Shown here one piece after another: positions 1 through 7,759 of a stretch of DNA of 64,000 nucleotides. The translations under genes and the position numbers were made by a program. The DNA is taken from contig JBIQJE010000003.1 in the NCBI GenBank assembly GCA_044507625.1, positions 124,001-188,000 on the forward strand, given 5' to 3'. The notes beneath the pieces are model-generated. The model did no database searches, had not been told where the DNA came from, and was given only the letters and a program-made list of their open reading frames with translations. The stretch is from Hyphomicrobium_A sp044507625. Lineage in GTDB: Bacteria > Pseudomonadota > Alphaproteobacteria > Rhizobiales > Hyphomicrobiaceae. Every line of letters starts with the position of its first letter. Position 1 is the stretch's first letter.

Positions 1-425
1 CGCCCTGGACGCTCGCCCTCAACGAGCACATCCGCATCGACATCCTCAACGAACGCTTCTCCCCCCGCATACGCAACGCCATCGAGATCATCGGCCACGT
101 CTTCTTCCTGCTGCCCACGGCTGCACTCATCGCCTACACCTCGTGGGGCTTCGCCTGGGCCTCGTGGGAGCAGAACGAGCAATCGTCGAATTACGGCGGG
201 TTGCCCCAGTGGCCGATCAAGTTTCTGATCCCGATCGCGTTCGCGCTGCTGTTTGCGCAAGGTATCTCCGAGCTCATCAAGCGCATCGCCATCATCAAAG
301 GCGATCTGCCCGGCGACCGGCCCGATAGCGGACATCCCGCCTCGTCCACCAGCGCCGGGCACCTCGACATTTCCGATCCCGCGCAGCTGCCGGTCGCCCC
401 TCCTTCAGCCGGCAAAGCCGGCTAG
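1..425 (+). CDS. dctQ: TRAP transporter small permease (DctQ), 5' end outside window
   Basis: This is the small four-helix membrane subunit of a tripartite (TRAP) carboxylate transporter, which pairs with the large permease DctM in the inner membrane. The reading frame is open from base 3, so the N-terminus lies upstream of the window. Visible are the family stretch resembling NEHIRIDIL, two hydrophobic helices, and the GGLPQWPIKFLIP segment that precedes the last helix in DctQ proteins. The tail after the last helix is polar and Pro/Ser rich. It stops 18 bases before the dctM start, as expected for a dctQM operon. The family is clear; the substrate cannot be read from this subunit. Confidence 0.88.
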   Translation, partial: PWTLALNEHIRIDILNERFSPRIRNAIEIIGHVFFLLPTAALIAYTSWGFAWASWEQNEQSSNYGGLPQWPIKFLIPIAFALLFAQGISELIKRIAIIKGDLPGDRPDSGHPASSTSAGHLDISDPAQLPVAPPSAGKAG

Positions 426-443
426 GCACAGCAGGGGGGAAAG

Positions 444-2231
444 ATGCTCGCATTCCTCGCGGAGAATATGGCGCCGATCATGTTCGCGGCGCTCGTGCTC
501 TTCCTGCTGCTGGGCTACCCGGCCGCATTCTCGCTCGCCGCCGTCGGGCTCGTCTTCTTCGTTGTCGGCGTCGAGCTTGCCCCCTATTCCGGCGGCGCGA
601 TCAACCTGTCGTGGCCGCTGCTCGGCACCATGCCCGAGCGCATCTACGGCGTGATGACGAACGACACGCTGCTCGCCATACCCTTCTTCGCCTACATGGG
701 GCTCATCCTCGAGCGCTCCGGCATGGCAGAGGATCTGCTCGAGACCGTCGGCCAGCTCTTCGGAAGCGTGCGTGGCGGTCTCGCCTACGCGGTGATCTTC
801 GTCGGCGCACTGCTCGCTGCAACGACCGGCGTCGTCGCGGCGTCCGTCATCTCGATGGGTCTCATCTCTCTCCCCATCATGTTGCGCTACGGTTATGACG
901 CACGCTTCGCCACCGGCACCATCGCGGCCTCCGGCACCCTGGCGCAGATCTTCCCGCCATCGCTCGTCCTCATCGTGCTGGCCGATCAGCTCGGCCGCTC
1001 CGTGGGCGACATGTATACCGGCGCGCTCGTCCCCGCGGTGATCCTCGCCGGCCTCTATGCCGTCTTCGCACTCTTCGTTTCACTGTTCTGGAAGGAGGCG
1101 GCACCCGGCCTGCCTCCCGACGCCATCCGCTACCGCGAGGCCAACGGCGCGCGCGGCTATCTCTCGCTGCTCCTGCTGAGCCTCGCCTGCGGTGCGATCG
1201 CCCTCTTCCTGATGCACGACACCCATTACAAGGACGGCGATTTCATCGTGCTCACGATGACGCTGGCGGTCTGCCTTGCGATCGCGGGCGCCGGCGTCAG
1301 CCGGATCGTACGCTTCCTCGGCGGACCGCATCTGCTGTCTACGCTCGCCGAACAGGTGGTGTTCGTGATGGTGCCGCCGCTGCTCCTCATCTTCCTCGTG
1401 CTCGGCACCATTTTCATCGGTGTCGCGACGCCGACCGAGGGCGGCGCCATGGGCGCTGTCGGCGCCATGCTGCTCGCGTTCGGAAAACGCCTCAGCGAAA
1501 AAAATCCCGCCCGTTTCAGCATCGAGATCATGCGCTCGGCTGCACGCGCGACGGCAAAGCTCTCCGCGTTCGTGATGTTCATCCTCATCGGCGCGCGCAT
1601 CTTCTCGCTCACCTTCTACGGTGTGAACGGCCACCTTTGGGTCGAACACCTGCTCGTATCACTGCCGGGCGGCGAGGTCGGCTTTCTGATCTTCGTGAAC
1701 ATTCTGGTGTTCTTCCTCGCCTTCTTCCTCGACTTCTTCGAGCTCGCCTTCATCATCGTGCCGCTGCTCGCCCCGGCGGCAAGCGCGCTCGGCATCGACC
1801 TGATCTGGTTCGGCGTCATTCTCGCCGTGAACATGCAGACGAGCTTCATGCACCCCCCGTTCGGCTTCGCGCTGTTCTATCTGCGCTCCGTGGCCCCGCG
1901 CTCCCGCTACGTCGACAAGGTGACCGGCCTCACCATGCCTCCGGTGACGACCGCACAGATCTATTGGGGTGCGATCCCCTATCTCGTGATCCAGCTCATC
2001 ATGGTCGGGCTGCTCATCACGTTCCCCGGTCTCGTGCGTCACGATCCCGTGCCGACCGCAGTACCGGCCGCCGCTGCGCGGGGCCCCGATGGCGCACCCG
2101 CGTTCAAGAGCGAAGGCTTCCACCTGCCGCCCTATCCGCCGGCCATTCCGGGCGCGCCGCTCCCCGAGACGACCGGCCCCGGCGCGCCGACACTCGACAT
2201 GTCCGTCCCCCCGGTGATCGTGAAGCCATAA
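444..2231 (+). CDS. dctM: TRAP transporter large permease (DctM)
   Basis: Large, many-helix permease of a TRAP transporter, which drives sodium-coupled uptake of a ligand delivered by a periplasmic binding protein. The 595 residues are almost entirely hydrophobic helices, with the typical GTLAQIFPPSLVLIVLADQ and GVATPTEGGAMGAVGA stretches and, near residue 470, the MQTSFMHPPFGFALFYL motif. It is longer than the common DctM of about 430 residues. The extra length is a central insertion (about residues 225-300) and a Pro-rich C-terminal tail, both seen in the long DctM subgroup. The ATG follows a purine-rich GGGGGGA at 434-440. The matching binding protein may be the TakP-like gene at 3521-4636, although that lies on the other strand. 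Confidence 0.93.
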   Translation: MLAFLAENMAPIMFAALVLFLLLGYPAAFSLAAVGLVFFVVGVELAPYSGGAINLSWPLLGTMPERIYGVMTNDTLLAIPFFAYMGLILERSGMAEDLLETVGQLFGSVRGGLAYAVIFVGALLAATTGVVAASVISMGLISLPIMLRYGYDARFATGTIAASGTLAQIFPPSLVLIVLADQLGRSVGDMYTGALVPAVILAGLYAVFALFVSLFWKEAAPGLPPDAIRYREANGARGYLSLLLLSLACGAIALFLMHDTHYKDGDFIVLTMTLAVCLAIAGAGVSRIVRFLGGPHLLSTLAEQVVFVMVPPLLLIFLVLGTIFIGVATPTEGGAMGAVGAMLLAFGKRLSEKNPARFSIEIMRSAARATAKLSAFVMFILIGARIFSLTFYGVNGHLWVEHLLVSLPGGEVGFLIFVNILVFFLAFFLDFFELAFIIVPLLAPAASALGIDLIWFGVILAVNMQTSFMHPPFGFALFYLRSVAPRSRYVDKVTGLTMPPVTTAQIYWGAIPYLVIQLIMVGLLITFPGLVRHDPVPTAVPAAAARGPDGAPAFKSEGFHLPPYPPAIPGAPLPETTGPGAPTLDMSVPPVIVKP

Positions 2232-2290
2232 CCGAAGCGATATAGGGTCGGGCACGATATCCTTTCGATCTTCACGACGGAGGCTGACCC

Positions 2291-2767
2291 ATGGGCGATC
2301 CTACCGAGCCCGCCTGTCCCCCCAAGCCGACGTGCCGGCTGATCCGGCCCGGCGACACCTACGATGGAAAGCAGGGTCTCACGTATTTCGCGGGCATCGC
2401 ATCTGAGACGGTTGGCTCGCAGGCAATCTGCATGCACCTTCTCACCATCCCGCCCGGCGGACGCGCCAAGGCGCACCTGCACGAGAGCCACGAGACCGCG
2501 ATCTACGTTCTCGAAGGCGAGGCACTCACGCTTTACGGAGACCGGCTGGAGCACCATGTGGTCGCGAAGGCCGGTGACCTGTTCTACATCCCGGCTGGCG
2601 TGCCGCACCTCCCCATCAATATGAGCGACAAGCCGGCATCGGCAGTGATCGCGCGCACCGACCCCAACGAGCAGGAAAGTGTCGTGCTGCTGCCGGAGCT
2701 CGAAGCCTATGCCGAGGCAGCGATCGCGCGCCTCGAGGCCGGGCGTGGGGCACAAGCGGCGGGCTGA
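2291..2767 (+). CDS. Cupin-domain protein
   Basis: Single-domain cupin of 158 residues. Cupin motif 1 is visible as PPGGRAKAHLHESHE followed by YVLEGEA, and motif 2 as GDLFYIPAGVPHLPIN, so the metal-binding His/His/Glu/His set is present. Such small cupins are often sugar isomerases, dioxygenases or ligand-binding sensors; nothing here selects one. The gene starts 59 bases after dctM on the same strand, with CACGACGGAGG just ahead of its ATG, so it is probably co-transcribed with the transporter. It could act on, or sense, the transported compound (inference). There is no signal peptide, so the protein should be cytoplasmic. Confidence 0.85.
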   Translation: MGDPTEPACPPKPTCRLIRPGDTYDGKQGLTYFAGIASETVGSQAICMHLLTIPPGGRAKAHLHESHETAIYVLEGEALTLYGDRLEHHVVAKAGDLFYIPAGVPHLPINMSDKPASAVIARTDPNEQESVVLLPELEAYAEAAIARLEAGRGAQAAG

Positions 2768-2902
2768 GCCCGTGTGCCGTTTTCGATGCGCGGCGCGCCG
2801 TCAGGCCATCAATCCGGGGCCGGCGCGCACATCGCGCGGGCCTGTGCGCTCAACTGCGCACGTCCGGCGGCGAGGTGAATGAAACCCGCCACCGCGCGAA
2901 GT

Positions 2903-2935
2903 CTCGAAACCCGGAAATCGCGCCCGGGTTTCGAG
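2903..2935. terminator. 12-bp perfect inverted repeat (terminator-like)
   Basis: CTCGAAACCCGG (2903-2914) and its exact complement (2924-2935) are separated by nine bases, giving a strong hairpin. It lies just beyond the end of the minus-strand EF-hand gene and downstream of the plus-strand cupin gene, so it could end transcription from both sides. Neither side has a run of T, so it is not a classical Rho-independent terminator. Confidence 0.5.
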
Positions 2936-2956
2936 CTACGTTGCATAGTCCGAGGA

Positions 2957-3262
2957 TCAGTACCCTTTGGGGCACCAGGATTCCGTGGAGGACTTACAGG
3001 ACACGGGGAAAGCGTTCACCATCTTCTCAGCTTCAGCCCATTCCTTCTGAGAGACGCTGCTGTTGTTGTTCTTGTCCATCGCGCTGAACTGCGGAACAGG
3101 ATCAATCTTCAGCTTGGCCGCGTTCGCTTCCCACTCCGTCTGCGAAATCGTGCCGCTGCCGTCGGTGTCGACAATCTTGAATTTCTCTGTCCATCCTTCG
3201 GCGACAGCAGCCGTTCCCGAAAGCACAAGAACCGAAACGATAGCGACCCATTTTTTGGTCAT
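2957..3262 (-). CDS. Small secreted EF-hand protein
   Basis: The 101-residue product has an N-terminal signal peptide (basic MTKK, a hydrophobic core, likely cleavage after AVA) and two EF-hand-like loops, DTDGSGTISQTEW and DKNNNSSVSQKEW. The first has the full Asp/Asp/Ser/Thr/Glu pattern for calcium. The second is less regular. The C-terminus carries two cysteines (VSCKSSTESWC) that could form a disulfide in the periplasm. The ATG follows AGGGAGA. Its function is unknown; calcium binding in the periplasm is an inference from the loops. A second small EF-hand protein lies at 29356-29640. Confidence 0.8.
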   Translation of the reverse strand: MTKKWVAIVSVLVLSGTAAVAEGWTEKFKIVDTDGSGTISQTEWEANAAKLKIDPVPQFSAMDKNNNSSVSQKEWAEAEKMVNAFPVSCKSSTESWCPKGY

Positions 3263-3520
3263 TGCGTCTTCTCCCTAATCGCGCTCATCGGTCGTCGCCC
3301 GTTGCGGACAACGGCCCTCCCGCCGTTTGTTGGCGGCCTCCCATCGGGCGCTTAGTCTCGACGCTTTATCAATGGTAAGCCCTTCCAAATCCGACCGGGG
3401 CATACTGGCACGCAGCACGCCGCGCACACCCGGGCGCGATGGTTTCTGCACGGCGAATGCACAGATGCGGCGGTGACTTTCGCGAGATTCCCAGCGTACG
3501 GCCGGTGAAGGATTTCCGTC

Positions 3521-4636
3521 CTACACCAAGCCTTTGCGCTGCTGAATCATCATGAACGTATCGTAGGTGTGCTCGGCGAGCTGGAACCACAGATAGTCCT
3601 CGGCGCGGATCGCGAGCGTTGCCTCGTAAACCTTCTTGAAGTCTGCGTTCTTCGCACAGATCTCCGCAAAGACCTCGTTCGATGCCTTAAAGCATGCATC
3701 GAGCACCGCCTCGGAAAACGGCCGCGGCTCTGCCCCGCCGATGGCGAGGTGACGGATCGCCTTCGGGTTCTGCAGGTCATAGCGCGTCATCATCGCGATA
3801 TCGGCGACCGCAGCCGCCGCGCGCACCATCGCCTGATAGGGCTTCGGCAGCCCGTTCCATTTGTCGATGTTGATGAAGAAGTGCAGCATTGCCTGCCCCT
3901 CCCACCAGCCCGGATAATAGTAGTAGCGCGCGACCTTCGAGAACCCGAGCTTCTCGTCGTCGTAGGGGCCCACCCACTCGGCGGCGTCGATCGTGCCCTT
4001 CTCCAGCGAGGGATAGATGTCGCCGCCGGCGATCTGCTGCGGCACACCGCCGAGCTTGGCGATCACCGCGCCAGCAAGACCGCCGATGCGCATCTTGAGC
4101 CCGCGCCAGTCCTCCGGCGCGTTGATCTGGCGCCGGTACCAGCCGCCCATCTGCGTGCCGGTGTTGCCGCCGGGAAAGGCGATGATCTTGTAGCGCGCGT
4201 AGAACGCGTTCATCAGGTCGATGCCGCCGCCCTGATACATCCACGCATTCTGCATGCGGTAGTTGAGACCGAACGGTATCGCCGTCGCGATGGCGAAGGT
4301 CGGATCCTTGCCCCAGTAGTAATAGGATGCGGTATGCGCGGCCTCGACGCTGCCGTTCGTCACCGCATCCGCCGCGTTGAGGCCGGGAACGAGCTCGCCT
4401 GGCGCGAACACGCGCACGCGGAAATTCCCGTCCGACATTTCCCCCAGCGCTTTGGCGAACGTCTCCGCCGCGCCATAGATGGTGTCGAGCGACTTCGGAA
4501 AGCTGGACACGAGGCGCCATTCGATGGACGGCCGCGTCTGCGCGATCGCCGGAGCCGCGAGTACACCGGTCGCGCCGCCCGCCGCGGTGGCCTTCAGAAA
4601 TTTGCGGCGATCCACTTTTCTCGACACCCAATCCAT
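3521..4636 (-). CDS. TRAP substrate-binding protein, TakP-like
   Basis: Periplasmic ligand-binding subunit (DctP family) of a TRAP transporter, 371 residues. The N-terminus has a twin-arginine signal (RRKFLKATAAGG, cleavage after PAIA). The segments GGNTGTQMGGWYRRQI, MRIGGLAGAVIAKLGG and PQQIAGGDIYPSLEKGTIDA followed by AEWVGPYDDEKLG strongly resemble the TakP group, whose characterised members bind 2-keto acids with a sodium ion as dimers. A keto-acid ligand is therefore a reasonable inference, not a certainty. The gene faces the dctQM genes from the opposite strand, whereas TRAP genes usually form one operon. A separate binding-protein gene upstream of the window cannot be excluded. Confidence 0.92.
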   Translation of the reverse strand: MDWVSRKVDRRKFLKATAAGGATGVLAAPAIAQTRPSIEWRLVSSFPKSLDTIYGAAETFAKALGEMSDGNFRVRVFAPGELVPGLNAADAVTNGSVEAAHTASYYYWGKDPTFAIATAIPFGLNYRMQNAWMYQGGGIDLMNAFYARYKIIAFPGGNTGTQMGGWYRRQINAPEDWRGLKMRIGGLAGAVIAKLGGVPQQIAGGDIYPSLEKGTIDAAEWVGPYDDEKLGFSKVARYYYYPGWWEGQAMLHFFINIDKWNGLPKPYQAMVRAAAAVADIAMMTRYDLQNPKAIRHLAIGGAEPRPFSEAVLDACFKASNEVFAEICAKNADFKKVYEATLAIRAEDYLWFQLAEHTYDTFMMIQQRKGLV

Positions 4637-4762
4637 CCTTGCGGCGATAACCGGCCATATCGTCTGAGCAACGGGCCGTTATAGCGCGGGCACCTCCATC
4701 GATAAACCGCGGCGGCCGAAGCGCCGCTTGCCCCCCGTCGCACCGGGGCCTAAATCCCAGCC

Positions 4763-5416
4763 ATGCAAACGGGCGACATCGGCGCGGACGTGACGGGCGT
4801 ACTGCTGGCGGGCGGTCGCTCCTCCCGCATGGGCGGGCGCGAGAAGGCGCTGCTGGGGCTTGGCGGACAGCCCATGCTGCAGCGCGTCGCGAGCCGGTTT
4901 TGCCCCCAGGTCGCCCGCACCGTCATAAACGCGAATGGCGATCCGACGCGCTTTGCGGGCTTCGCCCTGCCCGTGGTCGCGGACAGCGTCGAAGGCCAGC
5001 CCGGTCCACTCGCAGGGCTGCTCACGGGCATCGCCTGGGCGCAGCGCGAAACGCCCGCGGCCCGCTTCATCGCCACCGCCCCCACCGATTGTCCATTCCT
5101 GCCGCGCGATCTCATCGCCCGGCTGATGGCGGCCCTGTTGGAGGCCGGCAGCCCCTGCGCCATCGCGGCAACCGGCGGACAGCGCCATCCGGTCGCCGGG
5201 CTATGGCGTATCGAGCTTGCTGCAGCGGCCGCCGATGCCCTGGCGCGGAACATGCGCGCGCTGCACCGCTTCGCCGATGCGCAAGGCAGCGCCATCGCCG
5301 AGTTTTCGCCGGCCCGGATCGGCGGAGCCGACATCGATCCCTTCTTCAACGTCAACACGCCCGAAGATCTGCAACGGGCCGAGATGCTGCTGGGCATGGA
5401 GGATATCCGTGCCTGA
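4763..5416 (+). CDS. mobA: Molybdenum cofactor guanylyltransferase MobA
   Basis: Transfers GMP from GTP to molybdopterin, making the MGD cofactor used by DMSO-reductase-family enzymes in the cytoplasm. The 217-residue protein has the nucleotide-binding start VLLAGGRSSRMGG, the LAGLLTGIAWA segment, an acidic metal-site motif TDCPFLP and the late NVNTPEDL motif typical of MobA. The usual GG-x-DK after the glycine loop reads GGREK here, a conservative change. The length is normal. Its stop codon overlaps the mobB start by eight bases, so the two should be translated together. Confidence 0.95.
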   Translation: MQTGDIGADVTGVLLAGGRSSRMGGREKALLGLGGQPMLQRVASRFCPQVARTVINANGDPTRFAGFALPVVADSVEGQPGPLAGLLTGIAWAQRETPAARFIATAPTDCPFLPRDLIARLMAALLEAGSPCAIAATGGQRHPVAGLWRIELAAAAADALARNMRALHRFADAQGSAIAEFSPARIGGADIDPFFNVNTPEDLQRAEMLLGMEDIRA

Positions 5417-5930
5417 GACGCCGCGCTCACGACCGCCCGTTCTCGTCGGCATCGTCGGCTGGAAGAACTCGGGCAAGACGACGCTCGTCGAACGTCTCAT
5501 TCCGCCGCTTCAGCGCCGCGGCTTCAAGGTCATGACGGTGAAGCATACGCACCACGATCTGCGGCCGGCCGACGGCGCCACCGACGGCGAGCGTCACACG
5601 CGCGCAGGCGCGCTGAAGGCCATCGTCATTGCGCCCGACGCTTGGGAGATCGGCGGCGTGCGGCAGCTAAGCCCGCCGCCCTCGCTCGGAGAGATCGCGC
5701 CGCACGTGGCGGGCGCCGATATCGTGCTCGTGGAGGGATTCAAAACCGCACCCATCCCGAAGATCGAGCTGCGCCGCGCGGCATCTGTCACAAGGGACCC
5801 GCTGGCGCTCAGCGACACGCGCATCGCCGCAATCGCCGCCGATCACCCGACCGATGCGGGCGAGCTGCCACTCTTCGACCTCGACGACGCGGAGGCCATC
5901 GCGGGATTCATCGCCGCCCTCGCCGGCTGA
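5409..5930 (+). CDS. mobB: Molybdopterin-guanine dinucleotide biosynthesis protein MobB
   Basis: Small GTP-binding partner of MobA; it helps but is not always essential for MGD formation. The P-loop GWKNSGKTTLVERL is near the N-terminus, followed by KHTHHD and the DIVLVEGFK motif, all typical of MobB. I chose the GTG at 5409 because it is preceded by GGAGGA (5398-5403) at good spacing and gives a protein of 173 residues, the usual size. Longer starts would run far into mobA. It overlaps the end of mobA by eight bases. Its last 23 bases overlap the end of a possible gene on the other strand. Confidence 0.93.
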   Translation: MPETPRSRPPVLVGIVGWKNSGKTTLVERLIPPLQRRGFKVMTVKHTHHDLRPADGATDGERHTRAGALKAIVIAPDAWEIGGVRQLSPPPSLGEIAPHVAGADIVLVEGFKTAPIPKIELRRAASVTRDPLALSDTRIAAIAADHPTDAGELPLFDLDDAEAIAGFIAALAG

Positions 5931-6228
5931 GCCATGCCGGACGGCTTTCATCGCGGCTGCGCCAGCGCATGCGCCGGCGTATATAGCCGATACCCACGAC
6001 CAGAACGACGACGCCGACGGCAAGCCACAGCGCCCAGTTCTGCGAGAGGCTGCGGCTGACCTCCTGCTCCACATGCTCCGGGGACGGCACTAGGCGGCCT
6101 GCCCGGTCGGCAGTCGTCGCCGCCGCCTTCCAGGGCGCGGAAACCGCTCGGCCCGCATCCGCGTTTCCGGTGAGACCAACGCCGGCGCGCAAAGCCAGCC
6201 ATTGCAACAGCGCGATAAGCATACGCAT
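5908..6228 (-). CDS. Small single-pass membrane protein, hypothetical
   Basis: I do not recognise this 106-residue product. It starts with a hydrophobic signal-like stretch (MRMLIALLQWLALRAGVGL), has a polar middle part, then one clear membrane segment (WALWLAVGVVVLVVGIGYI) followed directly by many arginines, which would keep the C-terminus in the cytoplasm. A GGGAAC sits near the ATG. It fills the gap between mobB and moaA, and its end overlaps the mobB end by 23 bases. The membrane topology is coherent enough to propose a real gene, but high GC makes chance reading frames common. Confidence 0.45.
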   Translation of the reverse strand: MRMLIALLQWLALRAGVGLTGNADAGRAVSAPWKAAATTADRAGRLVPSPEHVEQEVSRSLSQNWALWLAVGVVVLVVGIGYIRRRMRWRSRDESRPAWLSRRGRR

Positions 6229-6341
6229 GACTGTTCCCGTTCCGGTTCCTCCAATCGCTGGAGAAACGCCGGCCGATGCCGGATCGGGGCCGCCGGACAG
6301 TCACGCGCACCGGCATTAGTCAGCGAAACGCGATAAAACCC

Positions 6342-6369
6342 TTGAACCCCCGGCCGCTGCCGCTAGCTT
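6342..6369 (+). promoter_or_regulatory. Possible promoter for moaA
   Basis: TTGAAC (6342-6347), a 16-base spacer and TAGCTT (6364-6369) make a modest sigma-70-like promoter 70 bases before the chosen moaA start. I see no molybdenum cofactor riboswitch fold in this leader. Confidence 0.35.
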
Positions 6370-6438
6370 AGCTGAAGCTGGCGCGCCATCTATGCCTTGA
6401 GGCGCCCATTCCTATCCACCAGGAGCACAACGCTAGCC

Positions 6439-7464
6439 GTGGGACACCATCCCAATTCACAGCCGTTGCCGGCGCTTGTTGACCGCTTCGGCCGCACGAT
6501 CACCTACCTCAGGGTGTCGGTGACCGACCGTTGCGACTTCCGGTGTGTTTACTGCATGTCGGAGCATATGAGCTTCCTGCCGCGGCGGGAGTTGCTGACG
6601 CTCGAGGAGCTGGATCGCATCTGCTCCGCCTTCGTGGCGCGCGGCGTGCGCAAGCTGCGCATCACCGGCGGTGAGCCACTCGTGCGCAAGAACATCATGT
6701 GGCTGTTCGATGCGCTCTCCCGCCACATCGCCGCAGGCGACCTCGACGAGCTGACCCTCACCACCAACGGCAGTCAGCTCAAGCGCTTCGCCAAGGATCT
6801 CAAGGCGGCCGGCGTCGAGCGCATCAACGTGTCGATCGATACGCTTCAGCCGGACCGCTTCCGCGCCATCACCCGCTGGGGTGACTTCAGCACGGTGATG
6901 CAGGGGCTCGATGCGGCGGATGCGGCCGGCCTCAAGGTCAAGATCAATGCCGTTGCGCTCAAGGGCACCAACGAGGACGAGATCGACGACCTGATCGAGT
7001 TCGCGCACGGCCGCGGCTATGACCTGACCCTCATCGAAACGATGCCGCTCGGCGAGATCGACGGCGGCCGCCTCGACCAGTATCTGCCGCTATCCATCGT
7101 GCGCGCCCGCCTGCTCGACCGCTGGACGCTCGAGGATATACCGCTCAACACCGGCGGCCCTGCACGCTATGTGCGCGTGAAGGAAACCGGCGGACGGCTC
7201 GGCTTCATCACGCCCATGACGCACAACTTCTGCGAAAGCTGCAACCGCGTGCGCCTCACCTGCACAGGCACGCTCTACATGTGCCTTGGCCAGGAGGACG
7301 CGGTGGACCTGCGCGAGCCGCTGCGGGCAGGACCATCGGATGCCGCGCTCAACGCCGCCATCGACGAGGCGATGCTGCTGAAGCCGAAGGGCCATGACTT
7401 CGTCATCGACCGCCGCGCGAACCGCCCCGCCGTCGCCCGCCACATGAGCGTAACCGGCGGTTAA
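6439..7464 (+). CDS. moaA: GTP 3',8-cyclase MoaA
   Basis: Radical SAM enzyme that, with MoaC, turns GTP into cyclic pyranopterin monophosphate, the first step of molybdenum cofactor synthesis. The N-terminal cluster motif is CDFRCVYC (C32, C36, C39) and the C-terminal cluster is C265, C268 and C282 (CESC...C). The TGGEP SAM-binding motif lies at about 76-80. The chain ends in the double glycine that is essential for MoaA function. I chose the GTG at 6439 (AGGAG at 6421-6425), giving 341 residues and starting just ahead of the conserved VDRFGRTITYLR. An in-frame TTG at 6397 would add 14 residues without family support. Confidence 0.96.
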   Translation: MGHHPNSQPLPALVDRFGRTITYLRVSVTDRCDFRCVYCMSEHMSFLPRRELLTLEELDRICSAFVARGVRKLRITGGEPLVRKNIMWLFDALSRHIAAGDLDELTLTTNGSQLKRFAKDLKAAGVERINVSIDTLQPDRFRAITRWGDFSTVMQGLDAADAAGLKVKINAVALKGTNEDEIDDLIEFAHGRGYDLTLIETMPLGEIDGGRLDQYLPLSIVRARLLDRWTLEDIPLNTGGPARYVRVKETGGRLGFITPMTHNFCESCNRVRLTCTGTLYMCLGQEDAVDLREPLRAGPSDAALNAAIDEAMLLKPKGHDFVIDRRANRPAVARHMSVTGG

Positions 7465-7759
7465 CTGGCGCGGGATGCGGGGGCTTCGGCTCGTGGCATC
7501 CCGCCACTGCGCCACGGCGCGGAAACGATTTATCCGTTCCAGAACATCTCTCCTGTACCGCAGTGATTTGCGGGCGTGAGCCTGCCCGCCTATGCGGCCC
7601 TCCCGCCCGAACTCCGTGCAGGGAAAAGCTCGTCAATCTTACTGGCGTGGCTCTGTCCGAGGGCGCTGCAGCAGCTCGAGGCTCCTCCGATCGGAGGATG
7701 CGATCGCGTTTCCCTCTAGGCATCCTGACCGATGGTCGAACTGTCGTTAGGAACTGTCG

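Noticed and set aside
6229..6438. Molybdenum cofactor riboswitch ahead of moaA
   Set aside because: There are GC-rich hairpins but no recognisable aptamer core.
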